DNA of 64,000 nucleotides from Nemertoderma westbladi (GCA_032718475.1 JAUCBJ010007752.1:26544-90543), one strand, 5' to 3'; shown: positions 9,431-20,306, numbered from the stretch's first letter. Translations and numbers: made by a program. The notes: generated by a model not told the origin, from the letters alone.

Positions 9431-10239
9431 GTAGGAATATGTTTTACTGAACTACGGTTCGGTAGGACTAAAGTTATTTGAAAATTTTGTATTTTGAGGT
9501 AAAAATTTGTATTTGATTAGCTAAGTGCTAATTTTTGAAATAAAATTTGATTTGAACCGCGTGTAAAATATTTTGGAATTGAATACCGGTGTTTAAAAGG
9601 GTTTAAATACCATATTGTACCGGTACAAAATTTTCGTAAAAAGTAAAACCTAACTCTTTTGTTTTTTCAGGATTCAGAACTCATTTCTAGACTGTAACGG
9701 GAGCAAGACCGTGTTTAGCAAGTTTGGGAGATAGATAACTCAACAACTTTGGTTGGGAAAATCGCGTTTCGTCCGCAACGTTAAAAACGGAAAGGTTCAC
9801 GTCCGGTTTGTATCTGGGAATCTGTTTTTCTGGAGAATTATTGGAGTGGGTGAGTTCGAAAAGTTGCATAAATAAGTTAGGCATTACCGTATTAGTTAAA
9901 ATTATTGTGGGTTCCACTGTCTCAAGTATTTATGCATTCCGTATGATTTCTTTGTTCATTGCTGAATTAGTCCGTATTATTGTATTTAATTTACCTTTTG
10001 ATAACGCATATCGTTATCCAATTTATTTGTTATAAAATTGGCCGCTAGGCTAATTTTATTATATACTTATTCCGTGACATTTATTTGCTGTAAAATTGGC
10101 CGTTTTAGGCTAATTTTATCCATCTGCTATAAAATCGGCCGGTAGGCTAATTTTATAAGACTGTAATTAGTACCGTTTAGATAAAATACGGTAAGTTTGA
10201 TACTTTGACACTCACTTTACTTGACTTACAACTACCGAA
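9431..10239 (+). other. BEL 5' leader, no clear primer-binding site
   Basis: An 809-nt noncoding leader between the 5' LTR and gag. Directly after the LTR I see GTAGGAATATG, which does not begin with the TGG expected of a primer site pairing with a tRNA 3' end, so the priming tRNA is unclear. Its 3' end carries three related hairpins (10032-10156). Confidence 0.6.
10032..10156 (+). promoter_or_regulatory. Three tandem stem-loops upstream of gag
   Basis: Three hairpins share arms ATAAAATTGGCC and GGCTAATTTTAT: 10032-10059 (loop GCTA), 10091-10118 (loop GTTTTA) and 10129-10156 (loop GGTA). Each pairs over 11-12 bp with one G-T wobble or mismatch, while the loops differ, which argues for selected RNA structure. 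The position just before gag suits a packaging, dimerisation or translation signal; that role is inferred. Confidence 0.7.
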
Positions 10240-13200
10240 ATGAGTGACAAACAAGACTATACGAAGAATACACCTACCGACTATGACTCATGTGACGCGG
10301 ATAAGTCAGCAGCGGAAGAACAACAGGGGAAGACTCGCGAGCCTACCGAACCTACACCGTGTGCGTCACCAGTACATCCAACGGGAGTACCGGATGCCGT
10401 AGTACGAGGCGACGGCAGGACCGAGGACTTTCTAACTGTTCCGCAACCTAGATACAGGGAAACGGAATTGGTAAGTTCAGCAGGAAGCACAGAAAGTGTG
10501 GTTAGAAGCGTCGGTGGATACATGGCGCATATAACCAGGAGTATTGGAGAAGGCCAACGCATATTAGACGAGTTGACCGCTCCGATGTCTCGATTCGAGT
10601 TCTACACCCTCCAGGTTAGAGTACAAAGTAGAGTACACAAGTCCGTAGATAACCTAATTGGTCTACAAGATCTAGCTAGACAGAGACAGGACATGGATAC
10701 TCAACTTAGAATCCTCGAGAAACTAATGATCGCTAGGGAGAAACTGATTCAGTTTAAGTCGACGATTAGACAGATACAACAGGAACAAGCGGACCAGTTG
10801 TTAGGTGAGTCAGTTTCGGACGAATTATTACAGCCCGAGGAAGAACAGGAACTGTACCGACTGGATGGACAATTGAAACACCTGACGGATCACTTACGCA
10901 TGTGCGGCGAGGACGTCGGAGATTGGGAAACCGTGCCGGAGGCTACGAGGGAAACTTCGCTCGCACAAATCGAACTGGCACCGGGAACACTAAATCAATC
11001 ACTGGTGAGTATTCGTAGCGAAATCTGCGAAGGAAGTATGGTCACGTCAGAAGTCGCTCGACAACAGCAAGAATTCTGCCGACAACGACGAGAAATGGAG
11101 GAACAAGCTCAACTTCTAGTGATGCAGGCGGCAGTAGAAGAAGAGAAGCTACGCGTTGCGAACGTAGAGAGAATCTCTCATTTACAAGAACAAGCTGAAT
11201 TAGAAGCAGCTGAAGTAGAAAGGTTAGAGGTAGACATTGCCCAACAAACGGCAGCGGCTGATTTAGCGCAACGAAACGCAGCGGCAGAATTAGAGCGACA
11301 AACGGCAGCGGCGGAATTAGCGCAACGAAACGCAGCGGCAGAATTAGAGCGAGAACGGTTAGTTTCGGAAGCACGGGCCGAAATGAAAACACGGCAAATA
11401 AAAGCTCAATCCGCTATACGACAAGCAGAGTTTGAGGCGCAACGACAACAAACGGAACAACGAGAGAAGACAGCTAAACTTCATTTCGAACTCGAGAAGA
11501 AGGCGAGAGAATTAGCGAACGCCGAGGAAGATCTGGATCAAAAGGCCCGCGATCGATCGATGAGATCTCGTGACGGACATGATTTGGACCAGTTAGAGGT
11601 AAGACATCGCCAAATTCAGGAACGGAAGAAGGAAGGAAGCGTAGGAGCACCCGGACGGGAACGACAATTAGTAAAAGACGTGTGTCAACGATTCCCACAG
11701 GTAACTCATATGTTTGCACCGGTTACGACTAAGGAACCTGTTTCGATTGCTGGTAGTAGTAATATTTCTCCTATCCATGGTGCGACGGAACACAGGTTTG
11801 TTATTCCGGACAAGTTTACACCGCCAAGAGCAACGTCGTCGCCTATTTTGAAAGTCAAGGTAAGTAACCCACCGATTACAGATCGTAGTAGTTTATTGAC
11901 CGGACCTGCGCTACTGACGACAAAACAGGTGAGTCCACCTTTGACACCTAAACCCGTTACACACTACGCTTACCCAATGACGTTTCGACCTACAAGGCCA
12001 GTTGTTTCAAATGCTGTCATTCGCCCACCGATTCAGTTTACATCGCAATCTACGACTTCGAGGAAGACTTGTGAGCCTACCGAACAACGGAGACCAGTGG
12101 ATACGCGACCGCTCAATCAGTTTACATCGCAATCTACGACTTCGAGGAAGACTTGTGAGCCTACCGAACAACGGAGATCAGTGGACGATGTTCCGAGACG
12201 GAATGTTAGAATTCGTACGACGCAACGGACGCGAGCACGTCGACCACCATATCCAGATGATAGTAGTACTTCGAGCGAATCGGATTACCCGAAACGCGAG
12301 GTATTTAGAACAGGGGCGGCCGATGAATATAAACGCGAGCGTTCAGACAACTCCTTTGCAGACAATCCTCCACAGAATACACCAACACAGAAGGCGTTAC
12401 AACCAACGGACGCAATTAGTACACAACAGTTCGCCGACATTCTGCGACCAGTTGTCAATAAGTTGGCTCAGATCGAGGAACGTCTGGAGGAAGGTTACAC
12501 CGACAGTTCGAGAAATTCCGAATTCGAACACAATAGACACCCGAAGGAACCACAAAGACCGGTACCTTCAAACCCCACATCGAATCAGGGAAAAGCGCCA
12601 AGAAGGGATATCAACAAGGTTACCAACCAAGGACGCGAAACTCTGAACGTTGCCGAGGAGATAGCGAAATTCGCAGCCAGACAGGGATTGCCGGTACAAC
12701 AACCACCAAAGTTTTCCGGTAGCTCAAAACACTGGCATACTTTCGTAGACTATATCGAATCCCAGATCGCCGTGTGCGCCTTTACATCACGGGAGAAGTT
12801 CAATTACCTGCTTCAAACGTTGTCAGGAGAACCTAAACGTTTGGCAGAGACCTTCGTTGGTGTACCGGACGCTTTCGAACTAGCGTACGATCGTTTAACT
12901 TCGATATACGGAGGTACAGTTAGTATGGCCAGGTCAGTAATAGAGGAACTCTGTAAGGGAGGGGCTATCACTAAACCCGTCGACTTATTAAAACTAGCTG
13001 ACGAGATCAAGAACGCTATCACAACTTTAAGATCCATTGGACAACTTGATTACGGGAATACCCCTACAGTCCTATTAAAGATCATAGGACGACTCCACCA
13101 TCGACTTCGTCGGGAGTGGAGAAAGGTTGAATACCAGCGAGAAGAGCGGGGAGGATTCTTAAAATTAGAAGATGTGTACCTTTTAATATCCAGGGAGGCA

Positions 13201-16200
13201 GTAGTAGAAACTAGATCTAACTACACCGACCAGCACATCGTGGCAGAAGGAATCACATTGCCATCCTCCAACCGACAAAAACCCCAGACAACATCCACCA
13301 AGACGGCCACTTACGCCACACCGACGGAATCACGACAATTCTCGGACGGTAGTAGGGTATCTGCGCCCATTGGGACAAAACAGACGAGACAGCAACTTGG
13401 TACCGACTTCAGTGGCTGCCAATACTGCGAGCATCTAGGCAAGCGGTATATCGGTCACAAGTTGAGGGGTTGTCGACAGTTTCGCGAGTTGAACTCGGAA
13501 GAACGGCGGCTGCAAATACGGCCATTGGACTCTTGTTGGCGGTGTACGCGACACGGACACGTCCGTAAGGATTGCCCAAATACTGACACTTGTCCATCCT
13601 GTGGACGCAACCACGACGGTCTGCTCCACACAGACAGCCACACGCCGACGAAACGCTTCGCCAGGGAACACCCGGAAGCAGCAGCGAGATGTGATGCGGC
13701 CTACCGAAAACGAGAATCGAAAACGACTCCAACCTTCGTGACCCATATTGAGGATTGCTTCTCAGAACAATCCGGATCGTCGGACGAAGAATCAGAAGAC
13801 GACGACGAATATTCCAATGGAGACGAACAACCGTCGATCGCGCTTCTGACCACTGACCAACTGAAGGGATTCAGTGTAATCCCGATTAAGATCACTGGCA
13901 CAAAGGGGAGTAAGAGGATCTACGCGATTCTAGATTCAGCCTCATCTCACAGTTACGTGGATGAAAAGATAGCTGACGTCGTGACGGATCTCAGACAAGG
14001 TAAGCACGTCAGTTATACAGTAAGTAGTATGCACGGACAGCGTGCAATACCAGTGACACGAGTTAAGTTGGACTTAGACTCTCTTCTTCCGAAATCGCAA
14101 CACAGCGAGAGGGAGAGGTCTTTGTTGCCCTTTAAAGATCTAACCTTTGCGGCCACGAAGGACTTTAGTAACCTACTAGGTCCAGTGCCGGAACAATCTC
14201 TAGAGGACCGTAAGTATTTCAGACACCTTGGTGTACCCGAATGTCCTGTCAATTATAGATCGGTAGCAATGCTGATCGGGACAGACCAATTCAACCTACA
14301 TCAGGTGTGGGAAACCAGACCATCGGCAGTCGTAGCGGGAAACGCATACGCCTGCAGAACGCCGATAGGGTGGTATACTCGAGCGCCTGTGCGCACACTA
14401 GACGTAAGTGACGAGGAAGACGATGTACAGAGTACATGTAGTTTATTAACTACAAATTCAATTCATTCCTTTTCACACGACGTGAACCATACTACACTAC
14501 AGTCGACAAAACATGACAGACGTGTAACTAGTATGATAAGTCACAAAGAGCAGCTAATCCACAAGGTGAGTTTAGAACTTGGGGAGAAGACGAGTCAGCT
14601 AGAGATTCCATCGACGACAGATGATAGGCTTGCAAGTCTACCTACCCCAATAACCTCAACAGTGCCCGTCGATATCGATGATGACGCGTTGAAAATTCAT
14701 CAGTTGGAACAAGCCGCTTTGGACAAGGAATTAACGGAGAAGACTATCAGGTGGTTAGAACAAGATACAGCTGAACCTGGTAGCTACGAACCTTGTATGT
14801 CGGAACAGGAGAAACAATCTCTGAAGATCATGGAAGATACTATCCACCAGACGAAAGACGGACATTATGAGGTAGGGATGTTATGGCGTAGCCAAAGCCC
14901 TAAACTCATAAACAACTATCCACTAGCCTTGAGACGTCTACACTCAATACGGCAACGTCTATTAAAGGACGAGAAAGCCCATCTGCAGTACAACACCCAG
15001 ATGGAGACGTATTTGACTAAAGGATACGCTATCCGAATGACGAACCCGGAGATAGTGACTGACCAAACATATTACTTGCCACATCACTATGTGAGACACC
15101 CCGACAAACCAGACAAAGTACGCGTAGTCAACGACTGTGCGGCTCTGTTTGAGGGAATGTCCCTCAATAGTGAGTTGATGGATGGACCAAACATGAATAA
15201 TTATCTAATGGGGGTGATTATGCGCTTCCGTCAGCGTCAGGTAGCTTTTACTTGCGACGTTGAAGCGATGTTTCACCAAGTGAAAGCGTTAGAGCGAGAC
15301 AGAGACAGTTTGCGGTTCCTCTGGTATCCGGAAGGGGACTTAAGTCTACCACCAGCGACTTACCAAATGCAAGTTCGCGTTTTCGGTGCCAGAGACAGCC
15401 CAAATTGCACGATGTACGCCCTAAAACAAGCCGCTAGAGATCAGAAACATCTATATGACCCAGAGATAATTAAAATCGTAGAACGTGACTTTTACGTAGA
15501 CGACGGATTACAAAGTTGCGACACAGTAGAACGTGCTACAACAGTAGCACATCAATTACGGGACTGCTTGGCGGGCGGAGGTTTTAACCTCACCAAATTC
15601 GCCTCAAACAGTGCCGAATTAGTAGACTCATTCGGGACAACTGAGCGTGGAGGTGGTGACATAGACCTAGAGTTTGAACCACTACCGACGACTAAGGTGT
15701 TGGGGCTCTTTTGGGACCCAAACACAGACAACTTTCGAGTGAAAGTGAGACTGGACAGTCAAGAGAACACACTGACAAAGAGATCATGCTTGTCAAAGTT
15801 GAGCCGATTGTTCGATCCGTTAGGATTCATCAGTCCAGTGATACTGCAAGCCCGCATTTATATGCGCAGTATATGGAAGGATGGACTGACATGGGACGAG
15901 CCGATCTCATCAGACCAAGTGGACTTATGGAAAACCTGGGAGACGGAATTATCTTCGCTAGAGGATTATTCCATACCCAGAGTTTACTTTCCATTACAAA
16001 GTACATTTCCTGACAACTTGGAACTACACTGTTTTTCTGACGCCAGTGACAACGGTTTTGGTGTGGCAGCGTACTTGCGCAGACAAGTAGACTCAGACGA
16101 GTTCGATGTTTCGCTCATTACTTCTAAGGCTAAGACCATGCCTACTAAGTATATGACGACACCACGAGCTGAGCTACAAGCCGCAACCCTGTCAACCACC

Positions 16201-18861
16201 ATCGTGAACCTCATACAGACAGAACTACAGTCGAGTTTACAGATATTTTATTGGACTGACGCGACGTTGGTTTTATTTTACATAAACAACGACACACTCG
16301 AATTCAAGACATTCGTTGCTAACCGTCGCGCGGAAATTCTAGACCGTTCAATAAAAGAGGATTGGCGACATTGTCCCGGACCACAAAACCCAGCTGATAT
16401 TGCGTCGCGAGGAATGATGCCTGAGGAATTCTGTAAACCGCAGAACAAAGAATTTTGGCAACACGGACCCCAATTCTTGCAGAAATCGACACAAGATTGG
16501 CCACCATTATACGACAACAAGTCTAACACTATCCCTAAGGACGCCGAAATCAAGAAACCAAAAAAGGGGAAGACAAAGAAAAGGACGACGGCGGCAAAAC
16601 TCAAGAAAAAACCGAAGGCGAAATGGAAAGATATAACTTCAAAGGTCAAGAGAGGAAGACTTGCGAGCCTTTCTACACCAGACATATCGCCAGACGGTCA
16701 ACCAGACACGTTACCAGACGGTCAACAAGACACGTTACTAGACGGTCAATCAGACATTCTACCAGACATTAGTAACGCATTGACAAACAGTAAAGCCGCA
16801 GTTTCTCTATTGGAGCGGCCTTCTATCGACAAACAACCAGATACGTTACCAGACGTATCGCCAGACACATTACTAGACAGTCGACTAGACACTAGTAACA
16901 TACTGACAAATAGTGAAGCCGCAGTTTCCCTATTGGAGCGGCCTTGTATTGACAAACTACCAATTTTGACACACTTGAGCAACCATAAGCACGGTGAAAC
17001 CTCATGTATTACAGATGTGGGTAGTACCTACGCTAATGTAAATACAGGTGTTACTTTGCGCTCAAGAGACATACCGAACTTGCAACCTATGGTGAGACCT
17101 GGGATTAATGTCGGCAGAAAAATAAGTTTACCGAAACCTGCTGACCCCATAGAGTTCAAACCACCATTAACGATCGACTTACAAAGTACTGACGATCAAG
17201 GTAAGAAGACGAAGAAGGACAAATTACTTGTAGACCCGGACGGATCAACAGTCAACAAGGGAATACTTACCGGCGGACCCGTGGGCCCTTCTAGTAATTC
17301 AAAACCTTCCAAGTTCTCCATTGACTTACCTGATGACGTCACAAATACTTACGTCGACCGTATTGTAAACTTAACAGATTCTTGGACAAACGCTTGCCGA
17401 AAATTAGCGTGGATTGTACGTTTTGTACAATACGTTAAAGGCAAACGTGACTTTACACGTCGACTTACATTGGCTGAGATTGACAGGTGTGAGATTAAAT
17501 TAATTCGCCATTACCAACTGCGATATTTCGCGCGCGAATTCACATCTATAAGTCAAGGTCAATCAATCAAGTCGTCACCAATACTGAGTTGGAGTCCGAT
17601 TATTTATAATGGCTTAATTTGTCATAAATCTCGGCTTCAAAACATTGACTTTAACACAAACTTTAGGTACCCAATAATAATACCGCAACACCACGAACTA
17701 CAACGTGCAATGATACTGGACGCACATCTACATCTGAAACACGCTGGAAGACACCACTGTCTTTCCTACTTACGTACTAGATTTGTATTAATTAGACCCA
17801 GTAAAGCGTTAAGTTCAGTGACACGTACGTGTATTATTTGTAAAAAGGTACATTCTAGAATAGGTACCCAAGAAATGAGTGAACTACCACAAGCACAACT
17901 TCAAGCATTCAGACCACCTTTTACCGAGACTGGAATTGATTGCTTTGGTCCCATACATACGAAACGTGGACGTATACTAGTAAAACGCTGGGGACTGATT
18001 TTCACATGTATGTCCAGTAGGGCAGTTCATATTGAACGTGTGATGGATCTTTCCACCAACACGTTTATACTAGCACTGCGGCGATTTATCGCTAGACGCG
18101 GACTAGTGAAATGCTTGTACTCAGACCAAGGGACAAACTTTGTTGGTGCTCGAAATGAGATTGCTAGAGCCTTTAAGAAATTAGATCATGATCAAATCTC
18201 GAACGAACTGCAACCTCACAAGATTGTTTGGAAGTTCAATCCTCCAGATAGTCCATGGAGAGGCGGAGTCTGGGAGAGATTGATTAGATCTATAAAGACG
18301 GCAATGGCAAAGGTCATTCCAGTAAACCACATACTGACAGACGACCAACTGACAACATTGTTTGTTGAAATCGAGGCAATACTAAATACTAGACCAATAG
18401 TATTAGTACCCGATGACAAACAATCTCAGTTCGCTTTGACACCGGCACACCTGCTTATGCAGGCACCGACTACTTTGACGCCGATTTCTATTCCAATAGA
18501 AAGCGACAGCTACGGTAGAAAAGCGTGGAAAATCACGCAACTACTGGCTAACAAATTCTGGGAAATATGGCAAAACCATTATTTGCCCTCTATTTCTGCC
18601 AGAACAAACTGGTACAATAACACCCGCGCATTAAAGCCGGGAGATCACGTGCTGTTAGCGGAAGTGAATCTAAAAAGACGCTTCTGGATAACAGGTGTAA
18701 TTTTAGCCACACATCCATCTATGGATGGAGTGACAAGAACTGTGACAGTACGGACAATTGACGGTCGTACAGTAGACAGACCGACTCAACGTCTCGTACT
18801 CCTTGAAGAGACTCGTAACGAGTCTGGAGACTACAAATCTCCACCTAATACTAGTAAATAA
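10240..18861 (+). CDS. BEL/Pao gag-pol polyprotein (2873 aa)
   Basis: One uninterrupted frame starting at the ATG after the leader hairpins. In order: a low-complexity N-terminus; an Ala/Glu/Gln-rich coiled coil (about 265-450); the gag core (about 815-1000, PPKFSGSSKHWHTF); Cys/His clusters with a CCHC knuckle CWRCTRHGHVRKDC near 1100; an aspartic protease site ILDSASSH near 1230; reverse transcriptase (VRVVNDCAA near 1625, FYVDDG with Asp1754-Asp1755); RNase H (CFSDASDNG near 1930, then RAEL, WTDAT and NPADIASRG); a Lys-rich linker with repeats (about 2100-2250); integrase with an HHCC region (about 2485-2537) and a DDE core (GIDCFGP, YSDQGTNF, GGVWERL); and a C-terminal DUF5641-like domain (LKPGDHVLL). 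All catalytic residues I looked for are present, so it may be active. The long RNase H-integrase linker is unusual. Confidence 0.96.
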   Translation: MSDKQDYTKNTPTDYDSCDADKSAAEEQQGKTREPTEPTPCASPVHPTGVPDAVVRGDGRTEDFLTVPQPRYRETELVSSAGSTESVVRSVGGYMAHITRSIGEGQRILDELTAPMSRFEFYTLQVRVQSRVHKSVDNLIGLQDLARQRQDMDTQLRILEKLMIAREKLIQFKSTIRQIQQEQADQLLGESVSDELLQPEEEQELYRLDGQLKHLTDHLRMCGEDVGDWETVPEATRETSLAQIELAPGTLNQSLVSIRSEICEGSMVTSEVARQQQEFCRQRREMEEQAQLLVMQAAVEEEKLRVANVERISHLQEQAELEAAEVERLEVDIAQQTAAADLAQRNAAAELERQTAAAELAQRNAAAELERERLVSEARAEMKTRQIKAQSAIRQAEFEAQRQQTEQREKTAKLHFELEKKARELANAEEDLDQKARDRSMRSRDGHDLDQLEVRHRQIQERKKEGSVGAPGRERQLVKDVCQRFPQVTHMFAPVTTKEPVSIAGSSNISPIHGATEHRFVIPDKFTPPRATSSPILKVKVSNPPITDRSSLLTGPALLTTKQVSPPLTPKPVTHYAYPMTFRPTRPVVSNAVIRPPIQFTSQSTTSRKTCEPTEQRRPVDTRPLNQFTSQSTTSRKTCEPTEQRRSVDDVPRRNVRIRTTQRTRARRPPYPDDSSTSSESDYPKREVFRTGAADEYKRERSDNSFADNPPQNTPTQKALQPTDAISTQQFADILRPVVNKLAQIEERLEEGYTDSSRNSEFEHNRHPKEPQRPVPSNPTSNQGKAPRRDINKVTNQGRETLNVAEEIAKFAARQGLPVQQPPKFSGSSKHWHTFVDYIESQIAVCAFTSREKFNYLLQTLSGEPKRLAETFVGVPDAFELAYDRLTSIYGGTVSMARSVIEELCKGGAITKPVDLLKLADEIKNAITTLRSIGQLDYGNTPTVLLKIIGRLHHRLRREWRKVEYQREERGGFLKLEDVYLLISREAVVETRSNYTDQHIVAEGITLPSSNRQKPQTTSTKTATYATPTESRQFSDGSRVSAPIGTKQTRQQLGTDFSGCQYCEHLGKRYIGHKLRGCRQFRELNSEERRLQIRPLDSCWRCTRHGHVRKDCPNTDTCPSCGRNHDGLLHTDSHTPTKRFAREHPEAAARCDAAYRKRESKTTPTFVTHIEDCFSEQSGSSDEESEDDDEYSNGDEQPSIALLTTDQLKGFSVIPIKITGTKGSKRIYAILDSASSHSYVDEKIADVVTDLRQGKHVSYTVSSMHGQRAIPVTRVKLDLDSLLPKSQHSERERSLLPFKDLTFAATKDFSNLLGPVPEQSLEDRKYFRHLGVPECPVNYRSVAMLIGTDQFNLHQVWETRPSAVVAGNAYACRTPIGWYTRAPVRTLDVSDEEDDVQSTCSLLTTNSIHSFSHDVNHTTLQSTKHDRRVTSMISHKEQLIHKVSLELGEKTSQLEIPSTTDDRLASLPTPITSTVPVDIDDDALKIHQLEQAALDKELTEKTIRWLEQDTAEPGSYEPCMSEQEKQSLKIMEDTIHQTKDGHYEVGMLWRSQSPKLINNYPLALRRLHSIRQRLLKDEKAHLQYNTQMETYLTKGYAIRMTNPEIVTDQTYYLPHHYVRHPDKPDKVRVVNDCAALFEGMSLNSELMDGPNMNNYLMGVIMRFRQRQVAFTCDVEAMFHQVKALERDRDSLRFLWYPEGDLSLPPATYQMQVRVFGARDSPNCTMYALKQAARDQKHLYDPEIIKIVERDFYVDDGLQSCDTVERATTVAHQLRDCLAGGGFNLTKFASNSAELVDSFGTTERGGGDIDLEFEPLPTTKVLGLFWDPNTDNFRVKVRLDSQENTLTKRSCLSKLSRLFDPLGFISPVILQARIYMRSIWKDGLTWDEPISSDQVDLWKTWETELSSLEDYSIPRVYFPLQSTFPDNLELHCFSDASDNGFGVAAYLRRQVDSDEFDVSLITSKAKTMPTKYMTTPRAELQAATLSTTIVNLIQTELQSSLQIFYWTDATLVLFYINNDTLEFKTFVANRRAEILDRSIKEDWRHCPGPQNPADIASRGMMPEEFCKPQNKEFWQHGPQFLQKSTQDWPPLYDNKSNTIPKDAEIKKPKKGKTKKRTTAAKLKKKPKAKWKDITSKVKRGRLASLSTPDISPDGQPDTLPDGQQDTLLDGQSDILPDISNALTNSKAAVSLLERPSIDKQPDTLPDVSPDTLLDSRLDTSNILTNSEAAVSLLERPCIDKLPILTHLSNHKHGETSCITDVGSTYANVNTGVTLRSRDIPNLQPMVRPGINVGRKISLPKPADPIEFKPPLTIDLQSTDDQGKKTKKDKLLVDPDGSTVNKGILTGGPVGPSSNSKPSKFSIDLPDDVTNTYVDRIVNLTDSWTNACRKLAWIVRFVQYVKGKRDFTRRLTLAEIDRCEIKLIRHYQLRYFAREFTSISQGQSIKSSPILSWSPIIYNGLICHKSRLQNIDFNTNFRYPIIIPQHHELQRAMILDAHLHLKHAGRHHCLSYLRTRFVLIRPSKALSSVTRTCIICKKVHSRIGTQEMSELPQAQLQAFRPPFTETGIDCFGPIHTKRGRILVKRWGLIFTCMSSRAVHIERVMDLSTNTFILALRRFIARRGLVKCLYSDQGTNFVGARNEIARAFKKLDHDQISNELQPHKIVWKFNPPDSPWRGGVWERLIRSIKTAMAKVIPVNHILTDDQLTTLFVEIEAILNTRPIVLVPDDKQSQFALTPAHLLMQAPTTLTPISIPIESDSYGRKAWKITQLLANKFWEIWQNHYLPSISARTNWYNNTRALKPGDHVLLAEVNLKRRFWITGVILATHPSMDGVTRTVTVRTIDGRTVDRPTQRLVLLEETRNESGDYKSPPNTSK
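10328..10344 (+). repeat. Junction motif copy 1 (in gag)
   Basis: GGAAGACTCGCGAGCCT followed by ACCGAACC. First of nine copies in the element; here read as protein KTREPTE. Confidence 0.8.
12062..12162 (+). repeat. Junction motif copies 2 and 3 (in gag, tandem duplication)
   Basis: GGAAGACTTGTGAGCCT at 12062-12078 and 12146-12162. Both lie in an 84-bp in-frame tandem duplication starting near CAGTTTACATCGCAATCTAC. Here they are read as KTCEPTE. Confidence 0.8.
16654..16670 (+). repeat. Junction motif copy 4 (in pol linker)
   Basis: GGAAGACTTGCGAGCCT plus TTCT lies between the RNase H and integrase domains. It is read in a different frame (GRLASL) from the gag copies. The surrounding 27 nt match copy 5. 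Confidence 0.85.
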
Positions 18862-19518
18862 TTAGGAGTTTACAAATAGATTTCCACGTACCTGTACACT
18901 GTAGTAAGGACAGCGGTAGAATTCCATTGTCTTTATATGTGAACATTGAGGGTAGTACCCTTATGTGTCACATAGGAGCGGGATTTGTAGGTATAAGAAA
19001 TGGAATTCTACTTGGAACTCACAATATTGAGACATTTTCGAAATTTTAGACAATCCATTTGGATTTGAAAAATTTTTAAAATTTTCTCCAGTGAATAGAT
19101 TTCAGGGTACAGTCGGGTGGAACTTAAAATTAGAGAAACAAGAGAGGAAGACTTGCGAGCCTTTCTTAAAATTTTAATTAAATTTTACACGGTCTTGTTT
19201 CAATAAGTTACGTCAAAATAGACTCCCCTATATTTATTACTAATTCTTGACTGCTTATTTTCTGATAATAGTTTGGGATCAAAAAGTGAGTATTTTAGAC
19301 TCACGGCCAGTTTAGCCCAAATTCGTTTTTATTTCGGCAAAAATTTTAGATAAGAAGCAGCGTGTCATTAAAGAAACCCTAGATCTTAGGCTATGGGTAG
19401 GAGGTTAGAGCGTTGTCGAGCCCAAAGGGCAGACGAAACTCTCACGTCTCCTCACAACTAACTACAAACTCTGTTGTATTCCCTCTAGTAGTAATGATTA
19501 TGTAACTACACCCTAATT
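18862..19518 (+). other. pol-X1 intergenic region of BEL element
   Basis: A 657-nt AT-rich gap with no gene. It contains junction motif copy 5 (19146-19162). No splice or promoter signal stands out clearly. Confidence 0.6.
19146..19162 (+). repeat. Junction motif copy 5 (pol-X1 gap)
   Basis: GGAAGACTTGCGAGCCT plus TTCTTA, 284 nt after the pol stop and 357 nt before the X1 ATG. With its flank it matches copy 4 over about 27 nt. Confidence 0.85.
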
Positions 19519-20286
19519 ATGGAGAAAGGGATACAAGGAGAGCCGAGATGGGGATATGATATCCAAGAGGAGGCAGCAGCGCCATTCGAAAGATTTGGAG
19601 CCAAGGATTACACTATATTTGGTATAAAAGAATTATCGGAAAGTACAGCGAAACTCGCGAGAACTAAATATGACTCGAATGTATTAAAGAGAAGGCAAAA
19701 CGCATTAAACGAAAGAATCGAAAGTTTGCGCCAAACCTTCAACGAACTTTACCCGTACGATGCTTTGTGTGATACGGGAGACATTAGCGAAGACCCCGAT
19801 ACTGAAATTAGTCGTTTGTATCATACCATGCAATACCTAAAGGCGCACGAACCTATGCCCGCGGTAAGAGATGAATTCGATGGAATGCATCTTTACAGAC
19901 GAACTCGAGGGGACGATAGAGAAACCAAAGAAGCATTTTCAGTTTATAAACTTTATTATCAATGCGGTTCTTGTATGCGCGAACAACGAAATGCGATTCC
20001 AATGCGTTTGAATAAGGAAAATCCCGAACCGATATTGGCGAGGTGTTCGAATCATCAACAACTACGCTACCAGGAAGGAGGGTATCCTTTATCGAATCCA
20101 TATCATTCATTTGCTATGACCGGACCAAAGGCGGGAGAAACTGTCATTTACCCACCTAAGGTTGTTGAACCCGATGTATTTGAACTTACGCTGGATGAGG
20201 CAAATCAGTCAACCCGCGAAAAGAAAGAAGCTCTTAGCCTATACAGAGCCTACAAGGCTTTCGAGAAAGGTGAGATGGAAGAATAG
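19519..20286 (+). CDS. ORF X1 of BEL element, unknown 255-aa protein
   Basis: Starts at an ATG after a short AT-rich stretch and ends with TAG. I do not recognise the family. Visible features: a charged helical region (about 45-80, KRRQNALNERIESLRQTF), a possible zinc site CxxC-x23-CxxH (Cys149, Cys152, Cys176, His179), a Pro-rich stretch (about 200-225) and a charged helix at the C-terminus. No signal peptide or membrane segment is visible. It is followed 3 nt after its stop by a junction motif, then by X2 63 nt downstream. It could be a nucleic-acid-binding accessory protein, which is inference only. Lack of stops and its position inside the LTRs support a real gene of the element. Confidence 0.75.
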   Translation: MEKGIQGEPRWGYDIQEEAAAPFERFGAKDYTIFGIKELSESTAKLARTKYDSNVLKRRQNALNERIESLRQTFNELYPYDALCDTGDISEDPDTEISRLYHTMQYLKAHEPMPAVRDEFDGMHLYRRTRGDDRETKEAFSVYKLYYQCGSCMREQRNAIPMRLNKENPEPILARCSNHQQLRYQEGGYPLSNPYHSFAMTGPKAGETVIYPPKVVEPDVFELTLDEANQSTREKKEALSLYRAYKAFEKGEMEE

Positions 20287-20289
20287 GGT

Positions 20290-20306
20290 GGAAGACTCGC
20301 GAGCCT
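20290..20306 (+). repeat. Junction motif copy 6 (X1-X2 gap)
   Basis: GGAAGACTCGCGAGCCT plus ACC begins 3 nt after the X1 stop and fills a third of the 63-nt gap before the X2 ATG. Confidence 0.88.

Noticed and set aside
11042-11392. Minus-strand ORF inside the BEL gag
   Set aside because: Shadow of the Ala/Glu-rich coiled coil on the plus strand.
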